From Monoplex corrugatus (taxonomy: Eukaryota; Mollusca; Gastropoda; Littorinimorpha; Ranellidae): DNA of 64,000 nt. Location of the stretch: contig CM060312.1 of NCBI GenBank assembly GCA_030674185.1, positions 24,218,961 through 24,282,960 on the forward strand, written 5' to 3'. The position numbers and the translations under genes were made by a program. The notes beneath the pieces are model-generated. The model had not been told where the DNA came from. It ran no database searches and saw only the letters and a list, made by a program, of their open reading frames with translations. Shown piece after piece: positions 34,601 to 46,900 of the stretch (position 1 is its first letter; each line of letters starts with the position of its first letter).

Positions 34601-34965
34601 AACAGCAATCTGTATGTGGTGATAGTTGTGGTGATATCAGTAACAGCAATCTGTATGTGGTGATAATTGTGGTGATATCAGTAACAGTAATCTGTATGTG
34701 GTGATAGTTGTGGTGATATCAGTAACAGCAATCTGTATGTGGTGACAGTTGTGGTGACAGCAGTAACAGCAATCTGTATGTGGTGATAGTTGTGGTGATA
34801 CCAGTAATAGAATCTGTATGTGGTGACAGTTGTGGTGAAGCAGTAACAGCAATCTGTATGTGTGACAGTTGTGATCTAGCAATGTGGGGACAGTTGTGGT
34901 GATATCAGTAACACAATCTGTATGTGTTGACAGTTGTGTGATAGCAGTACATTGATAATCACATA
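31680..34965. repeat. Satellite array, 41-bp unit
   Basis: About 80 units of GTGGTGATAGTTG, TGGTGATATCAGTAACAGC and AATCTGTAT. Two coupled variants recur: GATAG...GATATCAG and GACAG...GACAGCAG. The last 700 bases carry more indels. It occupies most of the intron upstream of exon f. Confidence 0.92.
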
Positions 34966-34989
34966 ACACACATCTAGGGTGAATTGGAA

Positions 34990-35141
34990 GCATACACACG
35001 AAACACACACACACACCACACACACACACACACACCAACACACACACACACCACATCACCACACATCTCACACCACACACCACACACACCACACACTCTA
35101 CATACACACAACTACACACACACACACACACACACACCACA

Positions 35142-35220
<79 letters not shown>
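34990..35220. repeat. (CA)n microsatellite next to exon e
   Basis: CA runs with CC interruptions, the last (35127-35219) pure, ending about 30 bases from the donor of exon e. Confidence 0.9.
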
Positions 35221-35221
<1 letters not shown>

Positions 35222-35250
35222 CCAAACACAATCCTGAAAAAAAAACTGAC

Positions 35251-35435
35251 TGTGGAAGGCGTGAAGGCGATAGCTGTCACCGAAATCTCCCCAGCCCAGA
35301 TCTGATTGATGCCAATCTCTGCCGCAGAACCCACGTAGTAGGACTTCCCCACAACGCTGGGGTCATTATACAGATGAACCACAAACTCCACACTGATGCG
35401 GTTGTTGGCTATAGGGTTGCCTGCCTCTCGTGCAC
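35251..35435 (-). CDS. Exon e: second half of module 2
   Basis: Two bases complete the glycine codon begun in exon d, then 61 codons follow (AREAGNPIANNR to TAIAFTPST). The acceptor is TTTAAACAG and the donor GTCAGT, phase 0. It has the typical I-S-V-E-F-V-V-H strand, YYVGSAAEI and IWAGEISV, which lines up with VWVGQ elsewhere. The intron separating it from exon d is about 16 kb and contains the 36-mer satellite. A CA array ends about 30 bases beyond the donor. Confidence 0.85.
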
Positions 35436-35684
35436 CTGTTTAAAAAAATTTTTTAATGTTATTCAGATCTAGTCCTATCCTACCAAGGTGGATCACGAGA
35501 ACCGAATAAAGCATCGGTTTCTCACAACGCTTTAAAATTATTGAAGGCTTCTACAAAAAACTTTTTTCGCTAGTCCTCGTATACTCTAAGAGTGGTAGAC
35601 TTTAAAACTCAACTCAACTCAACTCAATGTTATTCACAACAAGCCAGGTCCTCCCTTTTCTTTCTGATATCGTTATGGAACTAT
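35436..35684. other. Intron next to exon e
   Basis: A short CAACT pentamer run (35608-35626); otherwise nothing recognised. Confidence 0.4.
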
Positions 35685-35819
35685 CTAGGGTTTACGTGCA
35701 GGCTTAAGGCTTGTTCTGTGATCATTCTGGATCTTCTCCATCACATGGCACCTGTGACGTTAATACATATGGAATTCGTTCCGAGCGCGGAGACGTCATC
35801 TTGAGGAACTGAAACTGAG
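35685..35819 (+). mobile_element. SINE 3' body (CTGAAA-tailed family), 5'-truncated
   Basis: It contains the family body (GGAATTCGTTCCGAGCGCGG at about 35770) and ends ACTGAAACTGAG. The tRNA-like head is missing. Confidence 0.65.
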
Positions 35820-36035
35820 TGTTGCGTTTATTCTGTCAAGGTTAGAGTACTGCATCTCTCTTTTAGCCAGATTTTCTTATGACAAGTTATCCAAACTCCA
35901 ACGAATCAAACAAACAAACAACAAAAAACCGCAGCTCGACTTGTACTATGGAAATGCAAACGGCGCAGAGCCTAAACACTTGTTTGTTTTTGACGTGGAG
36001 TGTTCGCGGCAAGAACATACAGAGTAACAACAATA
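35820..36035 (+). mobile_element. CR1/Jockey-like LINE fragment, post-catalytic RT region
   Basis: The plus strand encodes AFILSRLEYCISLLARFS, then DKLSKLQRIK and, after a frameshift in an AAAC-rich tract, AARLVLWKCKR. This is the well-known 'SRLDYCNSLL ... LQRxQNxAARLV' segment of these LINEs. It is preceded directly by a SINE end with CTGAAA units and ends in an AAT array. Confidence 0.7.
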
Positions 36036-36175
36036 ATGATAATAATAATAATAATAATAATAATAGCAATAATAATAATAACAATAATAATGATAATAAT
36101 AATAATAATAGTAGTAGTAGTAGTAATGATAATCATCATCATCGTCATCGTTGTCGTCGTCGTCATCATCATCAT
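36035..36175. repeat. AAT/AGT/CAT compound trinucleotide tract
   Basis: AAT-rich, then AGT, then CAT/CGT units leading into the 3' end of the LINE at 36155. Confidence 0.82.
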
Positions 36176-36412
36176 GTGCCCTGCTGCACAGCGCTGGCGT
36201 TCATGGCCCGCCACACGAATCTATCTTTTGTCGCTGCAGGTATATCTCCCACACTCTCTGTCCTCATCCGTCCAACATTTTCTCCCTGGGTCTACAGATG
36301 CTCTCTTTCCCTCCAGCTTTCATGTGTGACTAGGTGCTCTAATTTCTCTTGCTTCATAAATTGTCCTATAAATGTTGCTTGTCTTTTTCCTAAACTTCTT
36401 CATTAATGTTTT

Positions 36413-36460
<48 letters not shown>

Positions 36461-37175
36461 CTTTTTCGAGATTGTCTTATTTGTTTCCTTTGCTGATTGT
36501 GTCATTCATTTCCTTTGCTGTCCATGGAACATTTTAACATTCTTCTTAGAAACGTTTCATCTGCCTCAATCTTGCTCTGACTTTGCCTGTTGTCTGTCCA
36601 CGTTTCGCATCCGTACAACAGTATTGGTTCTATATAACACTGAAGAACTCTCTTCCTGATGTTAACTGATAGGCAAGAACATTTTTCATTTTCTTGAATA
36701 ATGTTTTAGCTTGGCCAATTCTGCTGGATATTTCTAATGTGCATCTGTCGTCTGGAGAGACGACTGTTTCCAGATATTTAAACTTACCAATCCGTCTGAA
36801 TATTGTTCCATTCGCTGATATTTTACATGGCGGGATTTCTTGTTTTTTAATGATTACCATTACTTCAATCTTCTTGCTATTTAGATCTAGGTTTTTATTT
36901 TTGCTTTCTATTTCTGTTACGTCCACAAGATTTCGTAGGTCTTTTTTCATTTTCTGCAGTGAGAACAATGTCATCTGCATAACGGAGATTGTTTATCATT
37001 TTTCCACCAACCTTTATCCCAGGGCATTTTCTATGTTTCTCATGATGGTTTCGCTGTAAAGTGAAAACAAATCTGGTGACAAAACACATCCCTGCCTAAC
37101 CCCCCTTTCAACATTTTAGAAAGAGCTTATATCATTTTCGACTCTCCCTGCTGTTGTTTGTTCCCAATAACAATC
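36155..37175 (-). mobile_element. Degenerate RTE-like LINE fragment (third family)
   Basis: Read on the minus strand, frames shift repeatedly but recognisable blocks appear in order: VENDISS and GVRQGCVLSPDLFSLYSE (37130-37050), MINNLRYADDIVLTAEN (about 37000-36950), KFKYLETVVSPDD (about 36780) and the C-terminal/3' tract ending in ATG repeats at 36155-36177. A (GT)n run interrupts it at 36418-36454. It is closely related to the fragments at 2325-2834, 1826-2040 and 28236-28500. Confidence 0.75.
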
Positions 37176-37179
37176 ACCA

Positions 37180-37274
37180 TCATCGTTATCGTCATCGTCA
37201 TCATCATCATCATCATTTATCATCATTATTATTATTGTGTTTTATTTCCATTATTATTATCGTCGTCGTCGTCG

Positions 37275-37314
<40 letters not shown>

Positions 37315-37490
37315 TGTTATTAATAATAATATTATTATTATTATAGTATTATTATTATCATCATTATCATTATCATTATTATCTGTTATCGTTATTATTA
37401 TTATCATCATTATTATTATCATTATTATTATTATCATTATTATTATTGTCATTGTTGTTGTTGTTATTGTTGTTGTTGTTGTTTGTTGTT
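37180..37490. repeat. CAT/TTA/TTG trinucleotide tract
   Basis: About 300 bases of CAT, CGT, TTA and TTG units. Confidence 0.85.
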
Positions 37491-37569
37491 TGCTGCGTTT
37501 TGAAGGCTGCACTACGAACATATTTCAACTGGTTGAAGATAAAAGGGTCGTCAAAAAAATTCTAATGAT

Positions 37570-37640
37570 GAATGGGAATGAAATGGTAGAGACCTCAACT
37601 TTTCCCGGTACCAGTATTGTGAGGGTAGGCCGCACTCTTC
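37570..37640 (+). repeat. Dispersed repeat family E, short copy
   Basis: Only the first part is seen (GGGAATGAAATGGTAGAGACC). Confidence 0.42.
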
Positions 37641-37722
37641 CAGAGCTAAACATCCCCGATACAAATTAATAAATTGTTCTGTTTTGCTTATTTTGATCTA
37701 CGTATTGTTAAACGTGTTGCAC

Positions 37723-37830
37723 GTATTCTGTGTACAAACTTCTTCTAGAGGGGTCAAAGGATAATATATGAAGTGCATTCTGCGTATAAACATCTTCCAT
37801 AGCGGCGTAAGGTTAATATATGAATAAATC
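37723..37830. repeat. Two-copy repeat, ~62-bp unit
   Basis: GTATTCTGTGTACAAAC..TATATGAA and GCATTCTGCGTATAAAC..TATATGAA are similar along their length and lie side by side. Confidence 0.6.
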
Positions 37831-38599
37831 ATAATTCTATCTCTGCGCGTGCGCATGCGCGTGCCTGCAAAAACGTGATTATAAGAAAAGCTATTGTGCA
37901 CACATAAGCTGTCAAACCGGAAATATTGCGTTACTGAAAATAGGCATGGACATTGTTAAGATCTTGTTAACGGTATTTTATTAAAAAAAAAAAAAAAATT
38001 AAAAAAAATTCTGAAAATGTGTCTCATGTTACAGTGACAAAGTAATATGACAAAAACGAAGTATAATGAACATGCATAAAGATATACAGCTACATACATC
38101 TGTAAATGCACATCAATATACGTATGCATATACACACGTATACATGCACACACACAAGTTTACACACACACACACATACATGTATGCAATTTGTGTTCAT
38201 CATCTACTAATTCTATTAATTAAGGAGTACTTCAACAAATTGCAATAAATGTAAATACCTTGTACAAAACCCAGAACAAATTACATACAACATCAGCAGC
38301 AGCTGATGACATAAGGCAAATGTAAATAGAGAAGGTAGCCTGTAATACTTTGACAGAATAAATTACTCTAGAACAGTTACGCGAGAAGAGAGAGAGAGGG
38401 AGGGGGAGAGAGAGAGAGAGGCAGGCAGACAGACAGACAGACTCAGAGAGAAGAGTTCTATCGCCAATAGCACCAAGACTGGTGCAACACTGAACAAGAG
38501 AGCACACAAGGTTTATAGTTGACACAAGGCAAATCATTGAGCTTAACAGTCAAAAGAAAAAGCACAATGTTCTATAATTTTAAAAAAAAGACAGCATAA
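37831..38599. other. Intronic sequence with short simple repeats
   Basis: A-rich run at 37981-38010, CA-rich stretch at 38130-38180, GA and CAGA runs at 38385-38445; nothing else recognised. Confidence 0.4.
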
Positions 38600-39560
38600 A
38601 GTTGTATAGCCTTAAGAAGACAGAACATAAGCTTTATAGCTAAAAGAAGAGAGAACAAAGCTTTGTCGGAGCAAAGAGAAACAACAAAGCTTTCTAGTTG
38701 CAAAGAGAAAGAACAAACCTATATAGACAAAAGAAGAGAGAGAACAAAGCTTTGTCGGAGCAAAGAGAAAGAACAAAGCTTTATAGTCAAAAGAAGACAG
38801 AGAATAAAGCTTTCTAGGTACAAAGAGAAAGAACGAAACTTTATAGTGAAACGAAGAGAGAGAGCAAAGCTTTATAGGTGCAAAGAGAAAGAACAAAGAT
38901 TTATACATAGTCAAAAGATGAGACAGAACAAAGCTTTGTAGGTGCAAAGAGAAAGAACAAAGCTTTCTGGTCAAAGAAGAGAGAGAGCAAAGCTTTGTAG
39001 GTACAAAGAGAAAGAACAAAGCTTTATAGTCAAAAGAAGAGAGAGAACAAAGCTTTGTAGGTGCAAAGAGAAAGAACAAACCTTTATATATAGTCAAAAG
39101 ACGAGACAGAACAAAGCTTTGTAGGTGCAAAGAGAAAGAATACAGCTTTATAGTCAAAAGCAGAGAACAAAGCTTTGTAGGTATAAAGAGAAAGAACAAA
39201 GCTTTATAGTCAAAAGAAGAGAGAGAACAAAGCTTTGTAGGTGCAAAGAGAAAGAACAAAGCTTTATAGTCAAAAGAAGAGAGAGAACAAAGCTTTGTAG
39301 GTGCAAAGAGAAAGAACAAAGCTTTATAGTCAAAAGAAGAGAGAGAACAAAGCTTTATAATTGCAAAGAGGAAGAACGAAGCTGGATAGTCGAAAGAAGA
39401 GAGAAAGAGAGAACAATGCTTTGTATGTGCAAAGAGAAAGAACAAAGCTTTATACATAGTCAAAAGAAGAGAGAGAACAAAGCTCTGTAGGTGCAAAGAG
39501 AAAGGACGAAGCTTTATAGTGAAAAGAAGAGACAGAACAAAGCTTCAGAGTAAAAGAAGG
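38600..39560. repeat. Tandem array, about 60-bp dimeric unit
   Basis: About 16 units made of two related halves: CAAAGCTTTGTAGGTGC + AAAGAGAAAGAA and CAAAGCTTTATAGTC + AAAAGAAGAGAGAGAA. AAGCTT (HindIII) occurs in both halves. The period divisible by three opens frames on both strands; they are not genes. Confidence 0.88.
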
Positions 39561-39965
39561 GAAATCACACAGAATTACAGTGAAATTTAAAAAAAGAGAA
39601 AACAAAGCTTTATTGTCCAAAGGCGAACGACCGGTGGACGTCTTTCGCAGAAACAATAAAAACAAAGGCAACCTTCGTTCGCTTCAAGCCAACCGTTTTC
39701 ACAACCATTGGCAACGCGTTGCAGGGTTAACAGTTTTACTGTTGGTTGAGCAAGCGGAAATCGAACATCTTGTTTATGCAAGGCAACACGGCAGCAAGCG
39801 TTTTCCCCACAAAGCCTACCGGACACAGATCATTGCGTTTTAACCCTCCCCTCTCTCCTTTCCCTCCCAACGTCTCTATAACCGTCTCTGATCGATCTCG
39901 TGGTTAATGGAGATTGTATCGATCGATACAGAGTACTGTGGCTGCCACTGCCTGCTTTGCGAACA

Positions 39966-39967
<2 letters not shown>
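39561..39967. other. Unrecognised intronic sequence between arrays
   Basis: No frame or repeat recognised. Confidence 0.35.
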
Positions 39968-40038
<71 letters not shown>

Positions 40039-40212
40039 GTTTGTGTGTTGTGTGTGTGTGTGTGTGTTGTGTGTGTGTGTGTGTGTGTATTCCTTCGTTC
40101 GTTATTTCTTTAAAGTCTATTCACATATGTGCTTTCAGACGATGTAGTGTGTGTAGTGTGTGTGTTTGTGTGTGTCGTAGTGTGTATGATTTTGTATGTG
40201 TGTGTACGTACA

Positions 40213-40245
<33 letters not shown>

Positions 40246-40560
40246 CGTGTGTGGTGCTGTGTGTGTGTGCTGTGTGTGGAGTGATGTGTGCGTGTGATGT
40301 GTGTGTGTGGTGAGTGCTGGCACGTGTGTGTGTGATTGTGGTGTGTGTGTGTGTATGTGTGTGTTTGATTGTGCGTGTGTGCGTGTGTGTGATGTGTTTA
40401 GTGTGTGTGACTGTGTGTGTGCGTGTGACTGTGTTGTGTGTACATGTGTTGTGTGTGTTGTGTTTGTGGTGTGTTTGTGTGTGTGGTGGTGTTGTGTGTA
40501 TGTGTGTGTCTGTGTCTGTGTCTGTGTGTGTCTTTTATGTGTGTGCGCGTGCGTTTCTTG
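39968..40560. repeat. (GT)n microsatellite cluster
   Basis: GT runs with frequent single-base interruptions, giving Cys/Val frames that are not genes. Confidence 0.9.
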
Positions 40561-40904
40561 TGCATGTGTCTGTTTTGTTAGTGTTCCGTTCTTTTATTTC
40601 GCCATGTTCTGGTAGGAAGACGACGTGACAACGCTAGCTATACACGCGCCATCATTGAGAGTTAGATTTCCTATTGTTCGATGCACGCGGACCCTTCTAC
40701 ATTTAAATTGGTTTGATGGAACACACACTTAGAAACTGCATTCATGTTTTGATCGATAAAGAATATGTGCAAGTCTCACACATTCAAATAATCACTCAAT
40801 TAGATAATCATTTAATTTGTTAATCAACTGATTGATTGATTGTGATTGATTGATTGATGAGTGAGTGAGTGAGTGAGTGAGTGAGTGAATGAGTGATTGA
40901 TTCA
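40561..40904. other. Intronic sequence before the 36-mer array
   Basis: Ends in TGAT and GTGA/GTGAGT tetranucleotide runs (40828-40910) that lead directly into the satellite. Confidence 0.5.
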
Positions 40905-43900
40905 TTGATTGATACTGCCTGTTCTGATCCAACCTACTAACGATGAGATACTGTCTGTTCTGATCCAACCTACTAACGATGAGATACTGTCTGTTCTGAT
41001 CCAATCTACTAACGATGAGATACTGCCTGTTTTGATTCAACCTAATAACGATGAGATACTGCCTGTTCTGATCCAACCTACTAACGATGAGATACTGTCT
41101 CTTTTGCTCCAACCTACTAACAATGAGATATTGCCTGTTCTGATCCAACCTACTAACGATGAAACAGTGTCTGTTCTGATCCAACCTTCTAACAATAGAT
41201 ACTGTCTGTTCTGATCCAACCTACCAATAGATACTGCCTGTTCTGATCCAACCTACTAACAATAGATACTACCTGTTTTGATCCAACCTACTAACGACAA
41301 GATCCTGCCTGTTCTGATCCAACCTACTAACGATGAGATACTGTCTGTTCTGATCCAACCTACTAACGATAAGATCCTGCCTGTTCTGATCCAACCTACT
41401 AACGATGAGATACTGTCTGTTCTGATCCAACCTACTAACGATGAGATTTTGTCTGTTCTGATCCAACCTACTAACAATAGATACTGTCTGTTCTGATCCA
41501 ACCTACTAACGATGAGATACTATCTCTTCTGATCCAACCTACTAACAATAGATACTATCTGTTCTGATCCAACCCACTAACAATAGACACTGCCTGTTCT
41601 GATCCAACCTACTAACAATAGACACTGCTTGTTCTGATCCAACCTACTAACAATAGATACTGTCTGTTCTGATCCAACCTACTAACAATAGATACTGTCT
41701 GTTCTGATCCAACCTACTAACAATAGACACTGCCTGTTCTGATCCAACCTACTAACAATAGACACTGCCTGTTCTGATCCAACCTACTAACAATAGACAC
41801 TGCCTGTTCTGATCCAACCTACTAACAATAGACACTGCCTGTTCTGATCCAACCTACTAACAATAGATACTGTCTGTTCTGATCCAACCCACTAACAATA
41901 GACACTGCCTGTTCTGATCCAACCTACTAACAATAGACACTGCCTGTTCTGATCCAACCTACTAACAATAGACACTGTCTGTTCTGATCCAACCTACTAA
42001 CAATAAATACTGTCTGTTCTGATCCAACCTACTAACAATAGATACTGCCTGTTCTGATCCAACCTACATGTACTAACAATAGATACTGTCTGTTTTGATC
42101 CAACATACCTGTTCTGATCCAACCTACATGTACTAACAATAGATACTGCCTGTTTTGATCCAACCTACTAACGATGAGATACTGTCTGTTCTGATCCAAC
42201 CTACTAACAATAGATACTGTCTCTTCTGATCCAACCTACTAACAATAGATACTGTCTGTTCTGATCCAATCTACTAACGATAGATACTGTCTGATTTGAT
42301 CCAACCTACTAACAATAGATACTGTCTGTTCTGATCCAACCTACTAACAACAGATACTGTCTGTTCTCATCCAACCTACTAACAATAGATACTGCCTGTT
42401 CTGATCCAACCTACTAACGATGAGATAGTGTCTGATCTGATCCAACCTACTAACAATAGATACTGTCTGTTCTGATCCAACCTACTAACAATAGATACTA
42501 TCTGTTCTGATCCAACCTACTAACAATAGATACTGCCTGTTCTGATCCAACCTACTAACAATAGATACTGCCTGTTTTGATCCTACCTACAAACGATGAG
42601 ATACTGTCTGTTCTGATCCAACCTACTAACGATGAGATACTGTCTATTCTGATCGAACCTACTAACAATAGATACTGCCTGTTCTGATCCAACCCACTAA
42701 CGATGAGATAGTGCCTGTTCTGATCCATCCTACTAACGATGAGATACTGTCCTGATCCAATCTACTAACGATGAGATAGTGTCTGCTCTGATCCAATCTA
42801 CTAACGATGAAACAGTGCCTCTTTTGATCCAACCTACTAACGATGAGATACTGCCTGTTTTGATCCAATCTACTATCGATGAGATACTGCCTGTTTTGAT
42901 CCAACATACTAACGATGAGATACTGCCTGTTCTGATCCAATCTACTAACGATGAGATAATGCCTGTTTTGATCCAGCCTACTAACGATGAGATACTGTGT
43001 GTTCTGATCCAACCTACTAACGATCAGATACTGTCTGTTCTGATCCAACATACTAACGATGAGACACTGTCTGTTCTGATCCAACCTACTAAAAATAGAT
43101 ACTGTCTGTTCTGATCCAACCTACTAACAATAGATACTGTCTGTTCTGATCCAACCTACTAACGATGAGATGCTGTCTGTTCTGATCCAATCTACTAACG
43201 ATGAGATACTGTCTGTTCTGATCCAACCTAACAATAGATGCTGTCTGTTCTGATACTACCTACTAACGATGAGATACTGTCTGTTCTGATCCAACCTACT
43301 AACAATAGATACTGTATATTCTGATCCAACATTCTAACAATACTGTCTATTCTGATCCAACATACTAACGATGAGACACTGTCTGTTCTGATCCAACCTA
43401 CTAAAATAGATACTGTCTGTTCTGATCCAACCCACTAACAATAGATACTGTCTGTTCTGATCCAACTACTAACGATGAGATACTGTCTATTCTGATCCAA
43501 CATACTAACGATGAGACATGTCTGTTCTGATCCAACCTACTAAAAATAGACACTGTCTGTTCTGATCCAACCTACTAAAATAGATACTGTCTGTTCTGAT
43601 CCAACCATACTAACAATAGATACTGTCTGTTCTGATCCAACCTACTAACAATAGATACTGTCTGTTCTGATCCAATCTACTAACGATGAGATACTGTCTG
43701 TTCTGATCCAACCTACTAACAATAGATACTGTCTGTTCTGATCCAATCTACTAACGATGAGATACTGTCTGTTCTGATCCAATCTACTAACGATGAGATA
43801 CTGTCTTTCTGATCAACCTACTAACGATGAGATACTGTCTGTTCAGATCCAACCTAACAATAGATGCTGTCTGTTCTGATACTACTACTAACGATGAGAT

Positions 43901-46900
43901 TACTGTCATGTTCTGATCCAACATTCTAACAATACTGTCTATTCTGATCCAACCTACTAACGATGAGATATTGCCTGTTCTGATCCAACCTACTAACGAT
44001 GAGATACTGTCTGTTCTGATCCAACCTACTAACAATAGATACTGTCTGTTTTGATCAACATACATACGATGAGTACTGCCTGTCGGATCCAGCCTACTAA
44101 CGATAATACTGCCTGTTCTGTCCAACCTACTAACGATGAGATACTGCCTGTTTTGATCCAACCTACTAACAATAGATAGTGCCTGTTCTGATCCACTACT
44201 AACGATGAGATACTGTCTGTACTGATCCAACCTATTAACGAAGAGATACTGCCTGTTTTGATCCAACCTACTACGATGAGATATGTCTCTTGTGATCCAA
44301 CCTACTAACGATGAGATACTGCCTGTTTTGATCGAACCTACTAACGATGAAACAGTCTCTGTTCTGATCTAACCTACTAACGATCAGATACTGTCTGTTT
44401 TGATCCAACCTATTAACGATGAGATACTGCCTGTTTTGATCCAACCTACTAACGATGAGATGCTGTCTCTTCTGATCCAACCTACTAACGATGAGATACT
44501 GTCTGTTCTGATCCAACCTACTAACGATGAGTACTGTGTGTTCTGATCCAACCTACTAACAATAGATACTGTCCGTTCTGATCCAACCTACTAACAACAG
44601 ATACTGTTGTTCTGATCCAACTACTAACAATAGATACTGCCTGTTCTGATCCAACGTATTAACAATAGGTACTGTCTGTTCTGATCCCACCTACTAACAA
44701 TAGATACTGTCTGTTCTGATCCAACCTACTAACAATAGATACTGCCTGTTCTGATCCAACCTACTAACAATAGATACTGTCTGTTCTGATCCAACCTACT
44801 AACAATAGATACTGCCTGTTCTGATCCAATCTACTAACAATAGATACTGTCTGTTCTGATCCAACCTACTAACAATAGATATTGTCTGTTCTGATCCAAC
44901 CTACTAATAATAGATACTGTCTGTTCTGATCCAACCTACTAACGATGAGGATACTGTCTGTTCTGATCCAACTATAAGAATAGATACTGTCTGTTTGATA
45001 CTACCTACTAACGATGAGATACTGTCTGTTCTGATCCAACCTTCTAACAATAGATACTGTCTGTTCTGATCCAACATACTAACGATGAGATACTGCCTGT
45101 TCGGATCCAGCCTACTAACGATACATACTGCCTGTTCTGGTACAACCTACTAATGATGAGATACTGCCTGTTTTGATCCAACCTACTAACAGTAGATACT
45201 GCTGTTTGATCCAACCTACTAACGATGAGATACTGTCTGTTTGATCCAACCTACTAACGATGAGATATGCTGTTTTGATCCAACCTACTAACGATGAGAT
45301 ACTGTCTCTTCTGATCAACCTACTAACGATGAGATACTGCCTGTTTTGATCCAACCTACTAACGATGAAACAGTGTCTGTTCTGATCCAACCTACTAACG
45401 ATCAGATACTGTCTGTTTTGATCCAACCTATAACGATGAGATACTGCTGTTCTGATCCAACCTACTAACGATGAGATACTGTCTCTTCTGATCCAACCTA
45501 CTAACGATGAGATACTGCCTGTTTTGATCCAACCTACTAACGATGAAACAGTGTCTGTTCTGATCCAACCTACTAACGATCAGATACTGTCTGTTTTGAT
45601 CCAACTACTAACGATGAGATACTGCTGTTTTGATCCAACCTACTAACGATGAGATGCTGTCTCTTCTGATCAAACCTATAACGATGAGATACTGTCTGTT
45701 CTGATCCAACCTACTAACGATGAGATACTGTGTGTTCTGATCCAACCTATAACAATAGATACTATCTGTTCTGATCCAACATACTAACGATGAGACACTG
45801 TCTGTTCTGATCCAACCTACTAACAATAGATACTGTCTGTTCTGATCCAACATACTAACGATGAGACACTGTCTGTTCTGATCCAACCTACTAACAATAG
45901 ATACTGTCTGTTCTGATCCAACCTACTAACAATAGATACTGTCTGTTCTGATCAAACCTACTAACGATGAGATACTGTCTGTTCTGATCCAATCTACTAA
46001 CGATGAGATACTGTCTGTTCAGATCCAACTACTAACAATAGTACTGTCTTTTCTGATCGAACTACTAACGATGAGATATTGCTGTTCTGATCCAACCTAC
46101 TAACGATGAGATACTGTCTGTTCTGATCCAACCTAACGATGAGATACTGCCTGTTTTGATCCAACCTACTAACGATGAGATATGCTGTTTTGATCCAACG
46201 TACTAACGATGAGATACTGCCTGTTCTGATCCAACCTACTAACGATGAGATACTCTGTGTTCTGATCCAACCCACTAAAAATAGATACTGTCTGTTCTGA
46301 TCCAACCTACTAACAATAGATACTGTCTGTTCTGATCCAAACTACTAACAATAGATACTGCCTGTTTGATCCAACCTACTAACGATGAGATACTGTCTGT
46401 TTTGATCCAACCTACTAACGATGAGATACTGTCTATTCTGATCCAAACTACTAACGATGAGATACTGTCCTGTTCTGATCCAACCCACTAACGATGAGAT
46501 ACGTGCCTGTTCTGATCCAACCTACTAACGATGAGATCTACTGTCTGATCCAATCTACTAACGAATGAGATACTGTCTGTTCTGATCCACCATACTTACT
46601 AACGTATGAAACACATGTCTTTTGATCCAACTACTAACGATGAGATACTGCCTGTTTTGATCCAATCTACTATCGATGAGATACTGCCTGTTTTGATCCA
46701 ACATACTAACGATGAGATACTGCCTGTTCTGATCCAATCTACTAACGATGAGATAATGCCTGTTTTGATCCAGCCTACTAACGATGAGATACTGTGTGTT
46801 CTGATCCAACCTACTAACGATCAGATACTGTCTGTTCTGATCCAACATACTAACGATGAGACACTGTCTGTTCTGATCCAACCTACTAAAAATAGATACT

